Shown: piece by piece, positions 35,418 to 44,608 of the stretch
How positions within the stretch are numbered: the stretch's first letter is position 1
How the letters are laid out: each line of letters starts with the position of its first letter
Assembly (NCBI GenBank): GCA_964368305.1
Contig: CAYJAB010000004.1
Span: 1-64,000, forward strand
Direction: 5' to 3'
Source of the DNA: CAYJAB01 sp964368305
Lineage (GTDB): Bacteria > Bacillota_I > Bacilli_A > Erysipelotrichales > Erysipelotrichaceae
DNA: 64,000 nucleotides
Notes under the pieces: generated by a model
What the model saw: the letters and a program-made list of their open reading frames with translations, nothing else
What the model was told of the DNA's origin: nothing
Database searches by the model: none
Position numbers and translations under genes: made by a program

Positions 35418-36596
35418 ATGAAGAGTAAAGTAATATTTCATATAGATTTAAATGCATTTTTCGCTACAGCAGAAATCATAAAAAACCCGAAACTTGCTGG
35501 TCTTCCTCTTGTTGTAGGTGGAAATTCAAGAAGATCAGTCGTTTCTACTGCCACATATGAGGCAAGGGCTTTTGGGATACATAGTGGGATGCCTGTTGCA
35601 CATGCCCAAAAACTTTGTAAGAATTTAATTGTGTTAGAAGGTAACTTTCCATTATACAGATCGTTATCAGAAAAATTTATTAATTATCTAAAAACATATA
35701 CTTCTTTGATTGAACAAGCGAGTATTGATGAATGCTATGTGGATATGACTGATGTCATTGAACATTATGAAAAGCCACTTGATCTTGCTGTACAAATTCA
35801 AAAAGATTTATTTGAACTTTATGAATTAAAGTGTAGCATCGGTGTTTCATATAACAGATTTTTAGCAAAAATGGCAAGTGATATGAGAAAACCTATGGGA
35901 ATCACAGTTTTAAGAAAAGCTGAAATACCAGTTAAATTATGGCCATTGAGCATTGCGGATATGTATGGAATTGGTAAGAAAACAGCACCCGCACTCATTA
36001 GAGCAAAAATAAAAACAATAGGGGATTTAGCTAAGGAAACAAATGTAGAAGCAGCTAGAGTTATTTTAGGTAAAAATTATATTAATTACTATAATAGAGC
36101 AAATGGGATGTCAGATGATAAAATATTCGTATATAATGAAGATGACTTAGCAAAGTCTATTTCACACTCAACTACACTCATAGACGACATTGTTGAATAT
36201 GATGAAGTAAAAGAAGTACTTGGACAATTAGCTAATCAAGTCTTTAAAAAATTAAATAAACAAAATATGAGTTTTAATCAAATTTCTATCACAATTAAAT
36301 ATCATGATTTTAAATCAATTGTACGTTCACGTAAATTATCGGAAAGGCAAAATGCTTTGGCGGTATTATATGAGGAGATTATGTCTTTATATGATGAAAA
36401 TGAGTCAGATGTACCTATTCGACTTCTTGGTATTAGTGTTGGAGGTTTAAAACATAAATCTAATTCAATTAAACAGTTTAGTTTGTTTGATACGAGTGAA
36501 ACATCAAATGAAGTGAATGAGCTTCTCAATACAATTAATAAAAAATATCAATCCAAGAAAGTGATAATTGCAAAAGATATCATAAATAAAAAGTAG
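35418..36596 (+). CDS. dinB: DNA polymerase IV (Y family)
   Basis: Translesion polymerase of 392 residues. The palm carboxylates are Asp10 (FHIDLNAFFA) and Asp104-Glu105 (ASIDECYVDM). SIGVSYNRFLAKMASDMRKPMG contains the conserved palm/fingers segment and MYGIGKKTAPAL the helix-hairpin-helix of the thumb; the little-finger domain follows. GSNFSLFD-like residues near the end (QFSLFD, 356-361) match the beta-clamp binding motif. A TATAAT box lies at 35397-35402. xerD begins 8 nt downstream. Confidence 0.95.
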   Translation: MKSKVIFHIDLNAFFATAEIIKNPKLAGLPLVVGGNSRRSVVSTATYEARAFGIHSGMPVAHAQKLCKNLIVLEGNFPLYRSLSEKFINYLKTYTSLIEQASIDECYVDMTDVIEHYEKPLDLAVQIQKDLFELYELKCSIGVSYNRFLAKMASDMRKPMGITVLRKAEIPVKLWPLSIADMYGIGKKTAPALIRAKIKTIGDLAKETNVEAARVILGKNYINYYNRANGMSDDKIFVYNEDDLAKSISHSTTLIDDIVEYDEVKEVLGQLANQVFKKLNKQNMSFNQISITIKYHDFKSIVRSRKLSERQNALAVLYEEIMSLYDENESDVPIRLLGISVGGLKHKSNSIKQFSLFDTSETSNEVNELLNTINKKYQSKKVIIAKDIINKK

Positions 36597-36604
36597 GTGA
36601 TTAG

Positions 36605-37504
36605 ATGAAAATTAATGAAGCAATTGATGATTTTTTAAGAGAATTAACTGTTAATCAGCAAAAACCTATTAATACTATTAATAGTTATAAAAATGATTTA
36701 ATAAAATATGAAGCATATTTATCAAGTATTCATATTGTGAATATGGAAGATATTAAACAAACAGATATTTTAGATTTTTTATATCAACAGTCTAAACTAT
36801 ATAAAAACACTACACTAAATCATATTGCAAGTAGTATAAGAAGTTTTCATAAATCGATAGCACTAAATCATCCAAATCTTTCTATCGCAACAAACAAAGT
36901 AAAAGTTGCTAGTAAAGAAAAGACATTGCCTTTATATTATCAAGATCATGATTTGGTTAAATTCTTTGATTACTTTGATACTTCTGATATAGACTTATAC
37001 CATAAAGCAATATTTGAGTTGATATTTGCCTGTGGTCTAAGAGTGAGTGAAGTTGTTAACTTAACATTTAATCAAGTCCATACAGATGCATTAATTATTA
37101 GAATCACTGGAAAAGGAAATAAAGAAAGAATCATTCCGATTGCAGACTACTCATTAAAAATTTTAATGAAATACATTAATGAAGTACGCCCTAATTGGGA
37201 GAAAAAGGTAAGTCATTATATATTTATAAATAAGTTTTCTAAAAGAGTAAATCGTCAATATATATGGAAGGTTTTAAAACAAATAAATTCTGAATTAGAT
37301 TTAAATATTGATTTAACTGTTCATTCATTAAGACATAGTTTTGCGACTAGTCTATTAGAAAATGGTGCTGATTTGAGAAGTGTTCAAGAATTATTAGGAC
37401 ACAGTAACATCTCAACAACTCAGATATACACACATGTACAAAATAAGCATTTAAAAGATGCTTATAATCGCTACCATCCACGTAGCATGAAAGGAAACAA
37501 ATGA
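36605..37504 (+). CDS. xerD: tyrosine recombinase XerD
   Basis: Site-specific recombinase that resolves chromosome dimers at dif. The 299 residues comprise the N-terminal SAM-like DNA-binding domain (about 1-95) and the catalytic domain with Arg146 (CGLRVSE), a beta-hairpin Lys in ITGKGNKER, His240/Arg243 (HSLRHSF), His266 (LGHSN) and nucleophile Tyr275 (IYTHV). The xerD-deoB order and the ATGA overlap correspond to ripX-drm in Bacillus, which supports XerD over a mobile-element integrase. No dif-like site is evident in the window. Confidence 0.92.
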   Translation: MKINEAIDDFLRELTVNQQKPINTINSYKNDLIKYEAYLSSIHIVNMEDIKQTDILDFLYQQSKLYKNTTLNHIASSIRSFHKSIALNHPNLSIATNKVKVASKEKTLPLYYQDHDLVKFFDYFDTSDIDLYHKAIFELIFACGLRVSEVVNLTFNQVHTDALIIRITGKGNKERIIPIADYSLKILMKYINEVRPNWEKKVSHYIFINKFSKRVNRQYIWKVLKQINSELDLNIDLTVHSLRHSFATSLLENGADLRSVQELLGHSNISTTQIYTHVQNKHLKDAYNRYHPRSMKGNK

Positions 37505-38682
37505 AATATAAAAGAATTATTACCGTAGTTATTGACTCATTAGGAGTTGGAGCATTAGATGATGCACAAAAATACAACGACCTTGGAAGTGATACACTTG
37601 GAAACCTTGCAAAAGCAGTAGGTGGGATTAAAGTTGATACACTTGAGTCGTTAGGTTTAGGTAATTTACATCCTACAGAAGGCGTTAAATCAATTGAAAG
37701 CCCTAAAGGATACTTTACTAAGATGAGAGAATTAAGTGTTGGTAAGGATACTATGACAGGACATTGGGAGATGATGGGTCTTAATATTAGCTCACCATTT
37801 CAAACATTCACAGACACTGGGTTTCCTCAAGAATTAATGGATGAATTAGAAGAAAAAACAGAACATAAATGGATTGGTAACTATTCAGCAAGTGGAACAG
37901 AAATACTGGATGAACTTGGTGAACAACATATGAAAACAGGGGAGATGATTGTTTACACATCAGCTGATTCTGTATTACAAATTGCATGTCATGAAGAAAC
38001 ATTTGGGCTTGACGAATTATATCGTTGTTGTGAAATCGCAAGAGAAATTACAATGGTAGATAAATGGAAAGTTGGAAGAATCATCGCACGTCCATTTATT
38101 GGAGATAAAAAGGGAGAGTTTAAACGTACCTCAAACCGCCATGATTATGCACTAAAACCATTTGGTAAAACAGTCTTAGATGAATTGAAAGAAAATAATT
38201 ATGATGTAATCAGTGTTGGTAAAATTAATGATATATTTGATACAGAAGGGATTACAGAATCTCATAAGTCAAAATCTAGTGATGAAGGAATGCTTCAAAC
38301 AATAGAACTTTTAAATCAAGATTTTACAGGTTTATTGTTTACAAATTTAGTTGATTTTGATGCACTTTGGGGGCATAGACGAAATCCAAAAGGGTATGCA
38401 CAAGAATTAGAAAATTTTGATAAACATTTAAAAACACTAATTAAAAAAATGGATGATTCTGATTTGCTAATTCTTACTGCAGATCATGGAAATGACCCAA
38501 CACATCATGGCTCAGACCATACAAGAGAAATGGTTCCATTTATCTTATATTCACCATCATTTAATGGTGCAGGTTTATTACCTGTATCTGAAACATTTGC
38601 TGATATTGGAGCAACAATCTCTGAAAACTTTGACTTACCATTACCTAAGTATGGAAAATCAGTCTTATCTTATTTAAAATAA
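37501..38682 (+). CDS. deoB: phosphopentomutase
   Basis: Interconverts ribose or deoxyribose 1- and 5-phosphates in nucleoside salvage. A member of the alkaline phosphatase superfamily with 393 residues: metal ligands in TVVIDSLGVGALDDA (Asp11), the nucleophile in GKDTMTGHWEMMG (Thr near 86), and late motifs LVDFDALWGHRRNP and LTADHGNDPTHHGSDHTREMVP. It shares 4 nt with xerD. No purine nucleoside phosphorylase follows; the next gene is convergent and unrelated. Confidence 0.96.
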   Translation: MKYKRIITVVIDSLGVGALDDAQKYNDLGSDTLGNLAKAVGGIKVDTLESLGLGNLHPTEGVKSIESPKGYFTKMRELSVGKDTMTGHWEMMGLNISSPFQTFTDTGFPQELMDELEEKTEHKWIGNYSASGTEILDELGEQHMKTGEMIVYTSADSVLQIACHEETFGLDELYRCCEIAREITMVDKWKVGRIIARPFIGDKKGEFKRTSNRHDYALKPFGKTVLDELKENNYDVISVGKINDIFDTEGITESHKSKSSDEGMLQTIELLNQDFTGLLFTNLVDFDALWGHRRNPKGYAQELENFDKHLKTLIKKMDDSDLLILTADHGNDPTHHGSDHTREMVPFILYSPSFNGAGLLPVSETFADIGATISENFDLPLPKYGKSVLSYLK

Positions 38683-38723
38683 CAATATATAAAAATTACA
38701 TAATATACATTATGCGAAGTTGA

Positions 38724-40208
38724 TTATTTTTCTAATCTTTGTGCATAATATGGATAATTATTATCTATTTCATATGTTAAGTCGTTTATTTTATCTTTCC
38801 AAACCAGTGGAACGTCTTCTTGATAAAATAAATGACTTTTTTGTATGAACCTTGTATTTAGTGATCTTACTTGTTTTTCCTTTATAAATATATTAATACA
38901 CTTATAGGCTACAGCTGCTTTAGAATCTTTTACTTGATAGCACACTTGTTGTGTTTCAACTATGCTTGTATCAACTGTATTTAATACATCTAGTTTATAT
39001 GTAATATCACCATCTTCATAATCTGTTGCACTCACATTTTTTAATGGATCAAACGATTGATATTGTAGTAATGTTTTATCATATGCTGTAATAGATGGAG
39101 GTTCATTTGTATCATATATCGTTACATACATTTCTTTAGTATCTTTTAATCCACCGCTATCCACTACTTCGTATGTCAAAGTATAATTTCCAATTTTATT
39201 AAAATCAACACTTCCTTTTATTAATACTATTTTATGTGTGATATCTAAGTCTTGCGCATCAAATGCACTTACATAATTTTTAAACTCTATTTCTGTACCC
39301 CTTTTTATTCTTGGATTCTCTTTTATTGTTATAACTGGCGGTGTATTAATATTTTCTGTTTTTACATGGAGTGATGTACCACTATAGTCCACAAATGTGC
39401 TTGCAATCCACATAGGATAGATATCATTTCCCTCTTTTACCCTTCTTCTTTGGTTTTCACAATAGGATAAAGAACCCTTAACTTGATAATAATGGACATC
39501 ATTTACTCTTTGTTTAGCAAAAATAGTGTTATATGTCGTATTTACGGCAAAGTATAGCCTGTTTTTGAAGCTATTTGAGCACCAATTGCCATGATATATA
39601 TAATTAGAGTACTTAGCAGGTGTACTTCGCGCTAAAACAGTTGTATGGTTTACTATAATTGATGTGTCATCTAGTCTAGATGAGATTGAGTATCTTATGT
39701 TTTTAGATGTGTCTACAACATCTTGCTGCATTGGAAAATAAATGACTGTTTTAAATGATTTATTTGTCGTCTTTGCATTTACGATTAAATATACAGTATA
39801 ATCTGCATTCTCCTGAAAACTTGATAATGGAACAACTGCTTTAAACCCAACATTCTGGTAGTCATAATAACACTGATTTCCATACATATAGTATTGATTG
39901 TTTGCGCATCGTCTTGTCCCAGCAAACTTTACAAGTTCAGTTTGTGTACTATAACGTGAACTTGCATCAACAATGAAAGAATGATTTTTGCTTCTAAACT
40001 CAACCTGATAAGAGTGTGTTGTATCATTTAAGAAATGCTGAAGAATATTCACAAATCCCCAGCCCTCAATTGTTAATTGTTCATTTTTAATATCTACATG
40101 AAGCACTTCATAAGGGAGTCTTTCTTTATCGACAATATCAACAGCTTTCACATGTGTGATAAAACCACTCATATATACAATAAAAATAATAAAAATGATT
40201 TTTCTCAT
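38724..40208 (-). CDS. secreted protein with two Ig-like (DUF5011-type) repeats, function unknown
   Basis: A 494-residue exported protein. The ATG at 40208 has AAAGGAG upstream and begins a signal peptide (MRKIIFIIFIVYMSGFITHVKA, likely cut after Ala22). A beta-rich N-terminal half (IEGWGFVN near residue 46) carries cysteine pairs that could form disulfides. Two similar Ig-like repeats follow: the first from NTPPVITI, the second from NEPPSITA, each with a D(A/Y)-(Q/E)-D-x-DIT element (AFDAQDLDIT, ATDYEDGDIT). No LPxTG, membrane anchor or catalytic motif is seen, so the protein is probably released or bound non-covalently. The ATG overlaps the stop of the upstream membrane protein (ATGA). A role on the cell surface is inferred. 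Confidence 0.75.
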   Translation of the reverse strand: MRKIIFIIFIVYMSGFITHVKAVDIVDKERLPYEVLHVDIKNEQLTIEGWGFVNILQHFLNDTTHSYQVEFRSKNHSFIVDASSRYSTQTELVKFAGTRRCANNQYYMYGNQCYYDYQNVGFKAVVPLSSFQENADYTVYLIVNAKTTNKSFKTVIYFPMQQDVVDTSKNIRYSISSRLDDTSIIVNHTTVLARSTPAKYSNYIYHGNWCSNSFKNRLYFAVNTTYNTIFAKQRVNDVHYYQVKGSLSYCENQRRRVKEGNDIYPMWIASTFVDYSGTSLHVKTENINTPPVITIKENPRIKRGTEIEFKNYVSAFDAQDLDITHKIVLIKGSVDFNKIGNYTLTYEVVDSGGLKDTKEMYVTIYDTNEPPSITAYDKTLLQYQSFDPLKNVSATDYEDGDITYKLDVLNTVDTSIVETQQVCYQVKDSKAAVAYKCINIFIKEKQVRSLNTRFIQKSHLFYQEDVPLVWKDKINDLTYEIDNNYPYYAQRLEK

Positions 40209-40579
40209 ACCGTTCTCCTTTTGTAGTAAATAACACATATAACTAGAAAAACAATAATAAATAAAAGTAAAAAACTAATCTGATTTTGATTTGAATTTTC
40301 CGTAAATTGCTCAATTGATTCACTTGATTGTACAGTACAATCTTCTTTCCAATGGATAGATAATGTTTCAATGAGATTATCATTTGAATCATACACATTA
40401 AACTCTTTAAAATCAGGGTTTAACCCCAAAACCATTCCACTTTCACTTTGAAATAAATAAGGATTATTTGATTCAATATACTCTCCTGTATCTAAATGTA
40501 TATAAACTTTATCTCTATTACAGGGAGGAAACTCAAATATATCAACTTGTTCATTATTTTCATTTATAAAATATGCCAT
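40205..40579 (-). CDS. small protein with C-terminal membrane anchor, partner of the secreted protein
   Basis: A 124-residue protein of unknown family. The first hundred residues are acidic and beta-like (YFINENNEQVDIFEF), then come a Ser/Asn/Gln-rich linker and one hydrophobic helix (ISFLLLFIIVFLVICVIYY) followed by KRRTV. There is no N-terminal signal, so it is a tail-anchored type protein or is exported without a cleavable signal; a positive C-terminus favours a cytoplasmic tail. GAGGTGG supports ATG 40579 instead of the GTG at 40588. It overlaps the downstream gene by 4 nt, so the two products are made together. Confidence 0.65.
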   Translation of the reverse strand: MAYFINENNEQVDIFEFPPCNRDKVYIHLDTGEYIESNNPYLFQSESGMVLGLNPDFKEFNVYDSNDNLIETLSIHWKEDCTVQSSESIEQFTENSNQNQISFLLLFIIVFLVICVIYYKRRTV

Positions 40580-40628
40580 TTTTACCACCTCATTATTAAA
40601 TACAGTACATCAAATCACAATTCCTAAA

Positions 40629-40665
40629 TAAAAAACTGATATCTCATTTGAAATATCAGTTTTTT
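40629..40665 (-). terminator. terminator after the YugP-type protease gene
   Basis: AAAAACTGATAT and ATATCAGTTTTT form a 12-bp stem with a 10-nt loop; a T run is present on both strands. It separates the protease gene from the small membrane protein gene. Confidence 0.85.
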
Positions 40666-40685
40666 TCTATTCAATATTTATTTAA

Positions 40686-41351
40686 TTAATCTCTATTTGA
40701 GCGAAGTAATACCATTCTTAAAATTTGTGCAAGTGTACTAACCAATGCAGCTACATATGTAAATGCTGCAGCAGATAACATTTTTTTAGCATCGTCGTGC
40801 TCATATTCATTTACAATCCCCATACTATCTAAGTATGTTAAAGCACGAGATGATGCATTAAACTCGACTGGTAATGTGACAAGTTGGAAAATTGCAATAA
40901 CAACCAAAGCACCTATTCCTAAGTAAAACAGTGAATCAAGTCCTGAAAAAAGACCAATAAATAATACACCCCAACCTAATTTACTGCTAATGATTGCAGC
41001 TGGAAGAATTGCATCACGCATTTTTATACCAGCATATCCTTCAGCATGTTGTACTGCATGACCAACTTCATGTGCTGCAACCGCAACTGAAGCGACTGAA
41101 CTACCATCGTAAATAGCCTCAGAAAGTCTAACAGTATTTGTTTTAGGATCGTAATGATCAGATAGAATACCTGTTGCATATTCTATTTTTACGTCACTTA
41201 AATTGTGCTCATCTAAAATCTTTTTTGCAACCTGATACCCAGTAATTCTTTGTTCAATTTGAACATCTTTATATTTTCTGTATGCACCTTGTACAGCTGA
41301 TTGTGACCATATCACTAAAACAAGCGCACCAATGTATAAAACTATATCCAT
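40686..41351 (-). CDS. YugP-type membrane zinc metallopeptidase
   Basis: A 221-residue membrane protein. The N-terminal helix (about 2-20) is followed by a zinc motif HEVGHAVQH (His94, Glu95, His98) and two or three more hydrophobic segments (about 115-155 and the C-terminus). Matches the Zn-dependent protease family exemplified by B. subtilis YugP. The substrate is unknown; a membrane quality-control role is only inferred. GGAGGT precedes the start. Confidence 0.87.
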   Translation of the reverse strand: MDIVLYIGALVLVIWSQSAVQGAYRKYKDVQIEQRITGYQVAKKILDEHNLSDVKIEYATGILSDHYDPKTNTVRLSEAIYDGSSVASVAVAAHEVGHAVQHAEGYAGIKMRDAILPAAIISSKLGWGVLFIGLFSGLDSLFYLGIGALVVIAIFQLVTLPVEFNASSRALTYLDSMGIVNEYEHDDAKKMLSAAAFTYVAALVSTLAQILRMVLLRSNRD

Positions 41352-41369
41352 ACTATATAATACCTCCTT

Positions 41370-41396
41370 AAAAAAGAAAGAAGCTTTCGCTTCTTA
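41370..41396 (-). terminator. terminator after the HU gene
   Basis: AAGAAGC and GCTTCTT form the stem around GAAA/TTTC, with a TTTCTTTTTT tail on the minus strand. It begins within the HU stop codon. Confidence 0.75.
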
Positions 41397-41678
41397 CTTA
41401 ACAGCGTCTTTTAACGCTTTTGCCGCTTTAAATGCAGGTGCTTTTGAAGCAGCTACAGTAATGCGTTCTTTTGTTGCTGGATTAATTCCTTGGCGTTCTG
41501 GACGTTCTCTAACTTCAAATTTTCCAAATCCGCTAATATCTACTTTATCGCCGTTTTGAAGTGCAGTTACGATTTCTTCAATAACTGTTTCGAATACTTC
41601 TGTAGCAGCTTTTTTAGTCATATCGCATTTAGTTGCTAAAGCTTCAACTAATGCTTTTTTGTTTTTAATTTCGTTCAT
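41394..41678 (-). CDS. hup: DNA-binding protein HU
   Basis: A 94-residue histone-like protein that compacts DNA. NKKALVEALATKCDMTKKAATEVFETVIEEI forms the helical dimerisation part, and GDKVDISGFGKFEVRERPERQGINPATKERI contains the beta arm with the conserved NPxT tip. The C-terminus APAFKAAKALKDAVK is typical. I use ATG 41678 with GGAGG 9 nt upstream; the longer frame from 41732 runs through the promoter. Monocistronic, with its own promoter and terminator, as expected for an abundant protein. Confidence 0.95.
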   Translation of the reverse strand: MNEIKNKKALVEALATKCDMTKKAATEVFETVIEEIVTALQNGDKVDISGFGKFEVRERPERQGINPATKERITVAASKAPAFKAAKALKDAVK

Positions 41679-41703
41679 ATTTTTGCCTCCATTTGACTTA
41701 TTT

Positions 41704-41732
41704 ATAATATCACTTCCATAATTTAAATACAA
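41704..41732 (-). promoter_or_regulatory. candidate sigma-A promoter of the HU gene
   Basis: Minus-strand TTGTAT (41727-41732), 17-nt spacer, TATTAT (41704-41709), about 25 nt before the start codon. Confidence 0.6.
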
Positions 41733-41801
41733 CTAATTTACAAAAATTTATAAAATCTATCATTTATAAAAAAATGCAAATATATAATTATATATTAAAA
41801 T

Positions 41802-42626
41802 CTACCCTTTTAAACCACCACGTGCAACACCATTTACGATATATTTTCTTGCTACAATAAATAATATAATCATAGGAATTACAACAATTGTAGCAGCCGC
41901 CATTAAACGTTCATAGACAACTCCACCTTCTGTAATAAATGCATAAAGACCCATTGGTAGCGTTCTAACAGAAGTTGTATTCGTAACCAACAGTGGCCAT
42001 AAAAATGAATTCCAACATGCAATCGCATTTAGTAAAACGATAGTAACAATAGATGGTTTTGCAATGGGTACCATAATTTTCCATAAATACTGCCAGTTAC
42101 TTGCCCCATCGATTCTTGCAGAATAATATAAACTATCGGGAATGGATAAAAAGAAGTTTCTTAAGATGTATGTATAGAAAATGCTTGATGTAAACGGAAT
42201 GATTAACGCAGGCAACTTATCAATCAATCCTATTTTAACAATCGTTGAATAATTTGTAATGATTAACATTTCAAACGGAATCATCATAAGTGCAATTAGT
42301 AATGAAAATACGATGTCTCTACCTGGGAATTTTAATCTTGAAAAAGCAAACGATGCTAAGATCGTAGTAAACAACGAACAGATTACACAACAAATTGTTA
42401 CAATAACAGAATTAAGAAAATATGTTCCAAATGGTGCAATTTCAAATGCAGATATAAAATTATCTAACTTAAATGAACTTGGTAGCCATGTAGGTGGAAT
42501 ATTTGCAATCTCTCCTGCCGTTTTAAATGCTGTAATAAACATCCAATAAAAAGGAAAAACCATTATGATTGCCCCAACAATCAATATAAGATATTGCATA
42601 ATTTTAACAAAATTTATTTTTTTCAT
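41802..42626 (-). CDS. carbohydrate-type ABC transporter permease (MalG/UgpE family)
   Basis: A 274-residue membrane protein with about six helices and the EAA coupling loop (ARIDGASNWQYLWKIMVPIAKPSI). Starts at ATG 42626 with GGGAGAG upstream and a typical N-terminus (KKINFVKIMQYLILIVGAIIMVFPFYWMF); the frame extending to 42743 runs into the previous gene. It ends with VARGGLKG, the standard UgpE/MalG C-terminus. Last gene of the phosphodiesterase-ABC operon. Confidence 0.92.
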   Translation of the reverse strand: MKKINFVKIMQYLILIVGAIIMVFPFYWMFITAFKTAGEIANIPPTWLPSSFKLDNFISAFEIAPFGTYFLNSVIVTICCVICSLFTTILASFAFSRLKFPGRDIVFSLLIALMMIPFEMLIITNYSTIVKIGLIDKLPALIIPFTSSIFYTYILRNFFLSIPDSLYYSARIDGASNWQYLWKIMVPIAKPSIVTIVLLNAIACWNSFLWPLLVTNTTSVRTLPMGLYAFITEGGVVYERLMAAATIVVIPMIILFIVARKYIVNGVARGGLKG

Positions 42627-42637
42627 AATTCTCTCCC

Positions 42638-43537
42638 TTAATAATGTTTCCACTTTCTTTGTATAAATAACTGAATCATTGTAAACACAAATACAATTAA
42701 GAATAAAACTACAGCAGCAGCTGATGCTGTTCCTAGTTCCCAATTAATATGAAATTCATCATATATGTAATAAACTACAGTGTATAATGAATACGCAGGT
42801 CCTGGTAATCCATTAAATAATGGGAATAATTCATTAAATACTTTTGATGTAGAAATTGTATTAATTATTAGAATCAGACCAGTTGTTGGTGCTAAAAGCG
42901 GGACAGTAATTCTAAAGAAAATCATTTTACTGCTTGCGCCATCAACTTTCGCAACTGTATAGTATTTCTCATCAATGTTTTGAAGCCCAGAGAGAAACAA
43001 AATGATAGTAAATGGCATAATACTCCAAATACCGTAAATAATAACAGCAGGAAGCGCGTAATTAATATCATTTAACCAATTGATTGCCTCAATACCAAAT
43101 AACGATAAAAAATAATTGATTACACCATAATCATAATTATACATCCATTTCCATGCAAGACCAATTGCAGTAACAGATGTTACCATTGGTAAAAAATAAG
43201 CTGTTTGAAATAGAGCAGAGAATTTTAATTTTTTATTTAATAAATTTGCTATAAAAAGAGATAAGCAAGTAGAAATAGGCACAACAAAAGCGACATAAAT
43301 TGCTGTATTTTTTAATCCATTTAAAAAATCTGCATCAGAAAATACTTTTCTAAAATTTTCAAATCCTACAGCAGAATACGCTCCTGTCATCATTCTAAAG
43401 TCCTCTAAAAATGAAACAACAAATACATTAATTACAGGATAAAGTGTAAATAAAATAATTCCAATTAAAAATGGCAGTAAATATAAAATTGGCTCAAAAC
43501 TAAATTTACTATTTCTCCCCTTTTTTACTGAACTCAT
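42638..43537 (-). CDS. carbohydrate-type ABC transporter permease (MalF/UgpA family)
   Basis: A 299-residue membrane protein. The first helix LPFLIGIILFTLYPVINVFVVSF and the coupling loop AKVDGASSKMIFFRITVPLLAPTTGLI are characteristic of the UgpA/MalF family. It overlaps the ATPase gene by 4 nt and precedes the second permease by 11 nt, giving the usual heterodimeric permease of CUT1-type transporters. Confidence 0.92.
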   Translation of the reverse strand: MSSVKKGRNSKFSFEPILYLLPFLIGIILFTLYPVINVFVVSFLEDFRMMTGAYSAVGFENFRKVFSDADFLNGLKNTAIYVAFVVPISTCLSLFIANLLNKKLKFSALFQTAYFLPMVTSVTAIGLAWKWMYNYDYGVINYFLSLFGIEAINWLNDINYALPAVIIYGIWSIMPFTIILFLSGLQNIDEKYYTVAKVDGASSKMIFFRITVPLLAPTTGLILIINTISTSKVFNELFPLFNGLPGPAYSLYTVVYYIYDEFHINWELGTASAAAVVLFLIVFVFTMIQLFIQRKWKHY

Positions 43538-44598
43538 ACAAGACGTTCCCCTGTTTGAGCATCAAAAATAAACACCCCTTTATTCTTTAGTGTACAATAA
43601 ACTGTATCGTTGATTCCTACATGAGATTCAACTGGAATATATCCATGCAATTCTTTATTACCAATTGCAAAACTTCCTAATTCTTCTTTACCCATTGCAT
43701 ATTTTCTAGATACAATTGCTTTAAAGTGTGCATTTTCTTCATTAGAAAGTAATATTGCTTCAGCACGAATACCAACAGTTACTTTTCTGTTGTCTTCTAT
43801 TGAAACAGGATAAGGTAAAAGTAGCTCCTCATTTGAATCCTCTAATATAATTTTTTGACCTTGAACAGTCCCCACTAATTTATTAATAGGTGGTAATCCT
43901 AAGAAATCCGCAACAAACTCATTTGCTGGATTATCATATAAATTTTGTGGTTTATCATATTGTTGTAATTCACCTTGTCTTAATAACATAATACGATCTG
44001 AAATACTCATCGCTTCTTCCTGATCATGCGTTACAAAGATAGTTGTTATTTTAGTATCTTGTTGAATACGTCTAATTTCTTCACGCATTTCAATGCGTAA
44101 TCGAGCATCTAAATTACTTAATGGTTCATCAAGCAATAAAATACTTGGTGATTTCGCTAACGCTCTTGCAATCGCAACACGTTGTTGTTGACCACCCGAT
44201 AGTTGAGCAGGTTTACGATCAAGCAATGTATCAATATGTACAAGCTTTGCTAATTCCTTTGCTCTTTCTATTCTTTGCGTTTTTGGCACTTTCTTTATTT
44301 CTAAAGGAAAACAAATATTTTCCAAAACAGTCATATGTGGATAAAGTGCATAGTTTTGAAAAACCAGTCCTACTCCACGTTTTTCAGGTGTCAAATGTGT
44401 AACATCTTGTTCTGAAAAAAATATCTCACCTTCTGTTGCAGGAAGTATCCCACTTAGCATGTTTAGCATTGTACTTTTCCCACATCCAGATGGTCCCAAA
44501 AGAGCAATTAATTCTCCATCATTTAATGTCGCTGTTAAATTATTTACTGCAATTGTATCTTTAAACTTCTTTGTTAAATTATTAATTTTGATATACAT
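43534..44598 (-). CDS. ABC transporter ATP-binding protein (UgpC/MalK/MsmK type)
   Basis: A 354-residue ATPase with Walker A GPSGCGKST near residues 36-44, Q-loop VFQNYALYPHMTV, signature LSGGQQQRVAIARAL, Walker B LLLDEPLSNLDA, and a C-terminal regulatory TOBE-type domain (from about 235, including GIRAEAI). This fits glycerol-3-phosphate or sugar importers. Unlike many Bacillota, which share one MsmX ATPase, this transporter carries its own. The start of the frame lies 10 nt after the phosphodiesterase gene. Confidence 0.93.
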   Translation of the reverse strand: MYIKINNLTKKFKDTIAVNNLTATLNDGELIALLGPSGCGKSTMLNMLSGILPATEGEIFFSEQDVTHLTPEKRGVGLVFQNYALYPHMTVLENICFPLEIKKVPKTQRIERAKELAKLVHIDTLLDRKPAQLSGGQQQRVAIARALAKSPSILLLDEPLSNLDARLRIEMREEIRRIQQDTKITTIFVTHDQEEAMSISDRIMLLRQGELQQYDKPQNLYDNPANEFVADFLGLPPINKLVGTVQGQKIILEDSNEELLLPYPVSIEDNRKVTVGIRAEAILLSNEENAHFKAIVSRKYAMGKEELGSFAIGNKELHGYIPVESHVGINDTVYCTLKNKGVFIFDAQTGERLV

Positions 44599-44608
44599 AA
44601 TATTCCCC

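Noticed and set aside
36605..37504. XerD-like gene as an integrase of a mobile element.
   Set aside because: It lies in the conserved dinB-xerD-deoB region, with no att-like repeats, phage or transposon genes nearby.
44121..44402. Plus-strand membrane-like frame inside the UgpC-type ATPase gene.
   Set aside because: The hydrophobic look comes from the reverse complement of the ATPase; no ribosome site or context.
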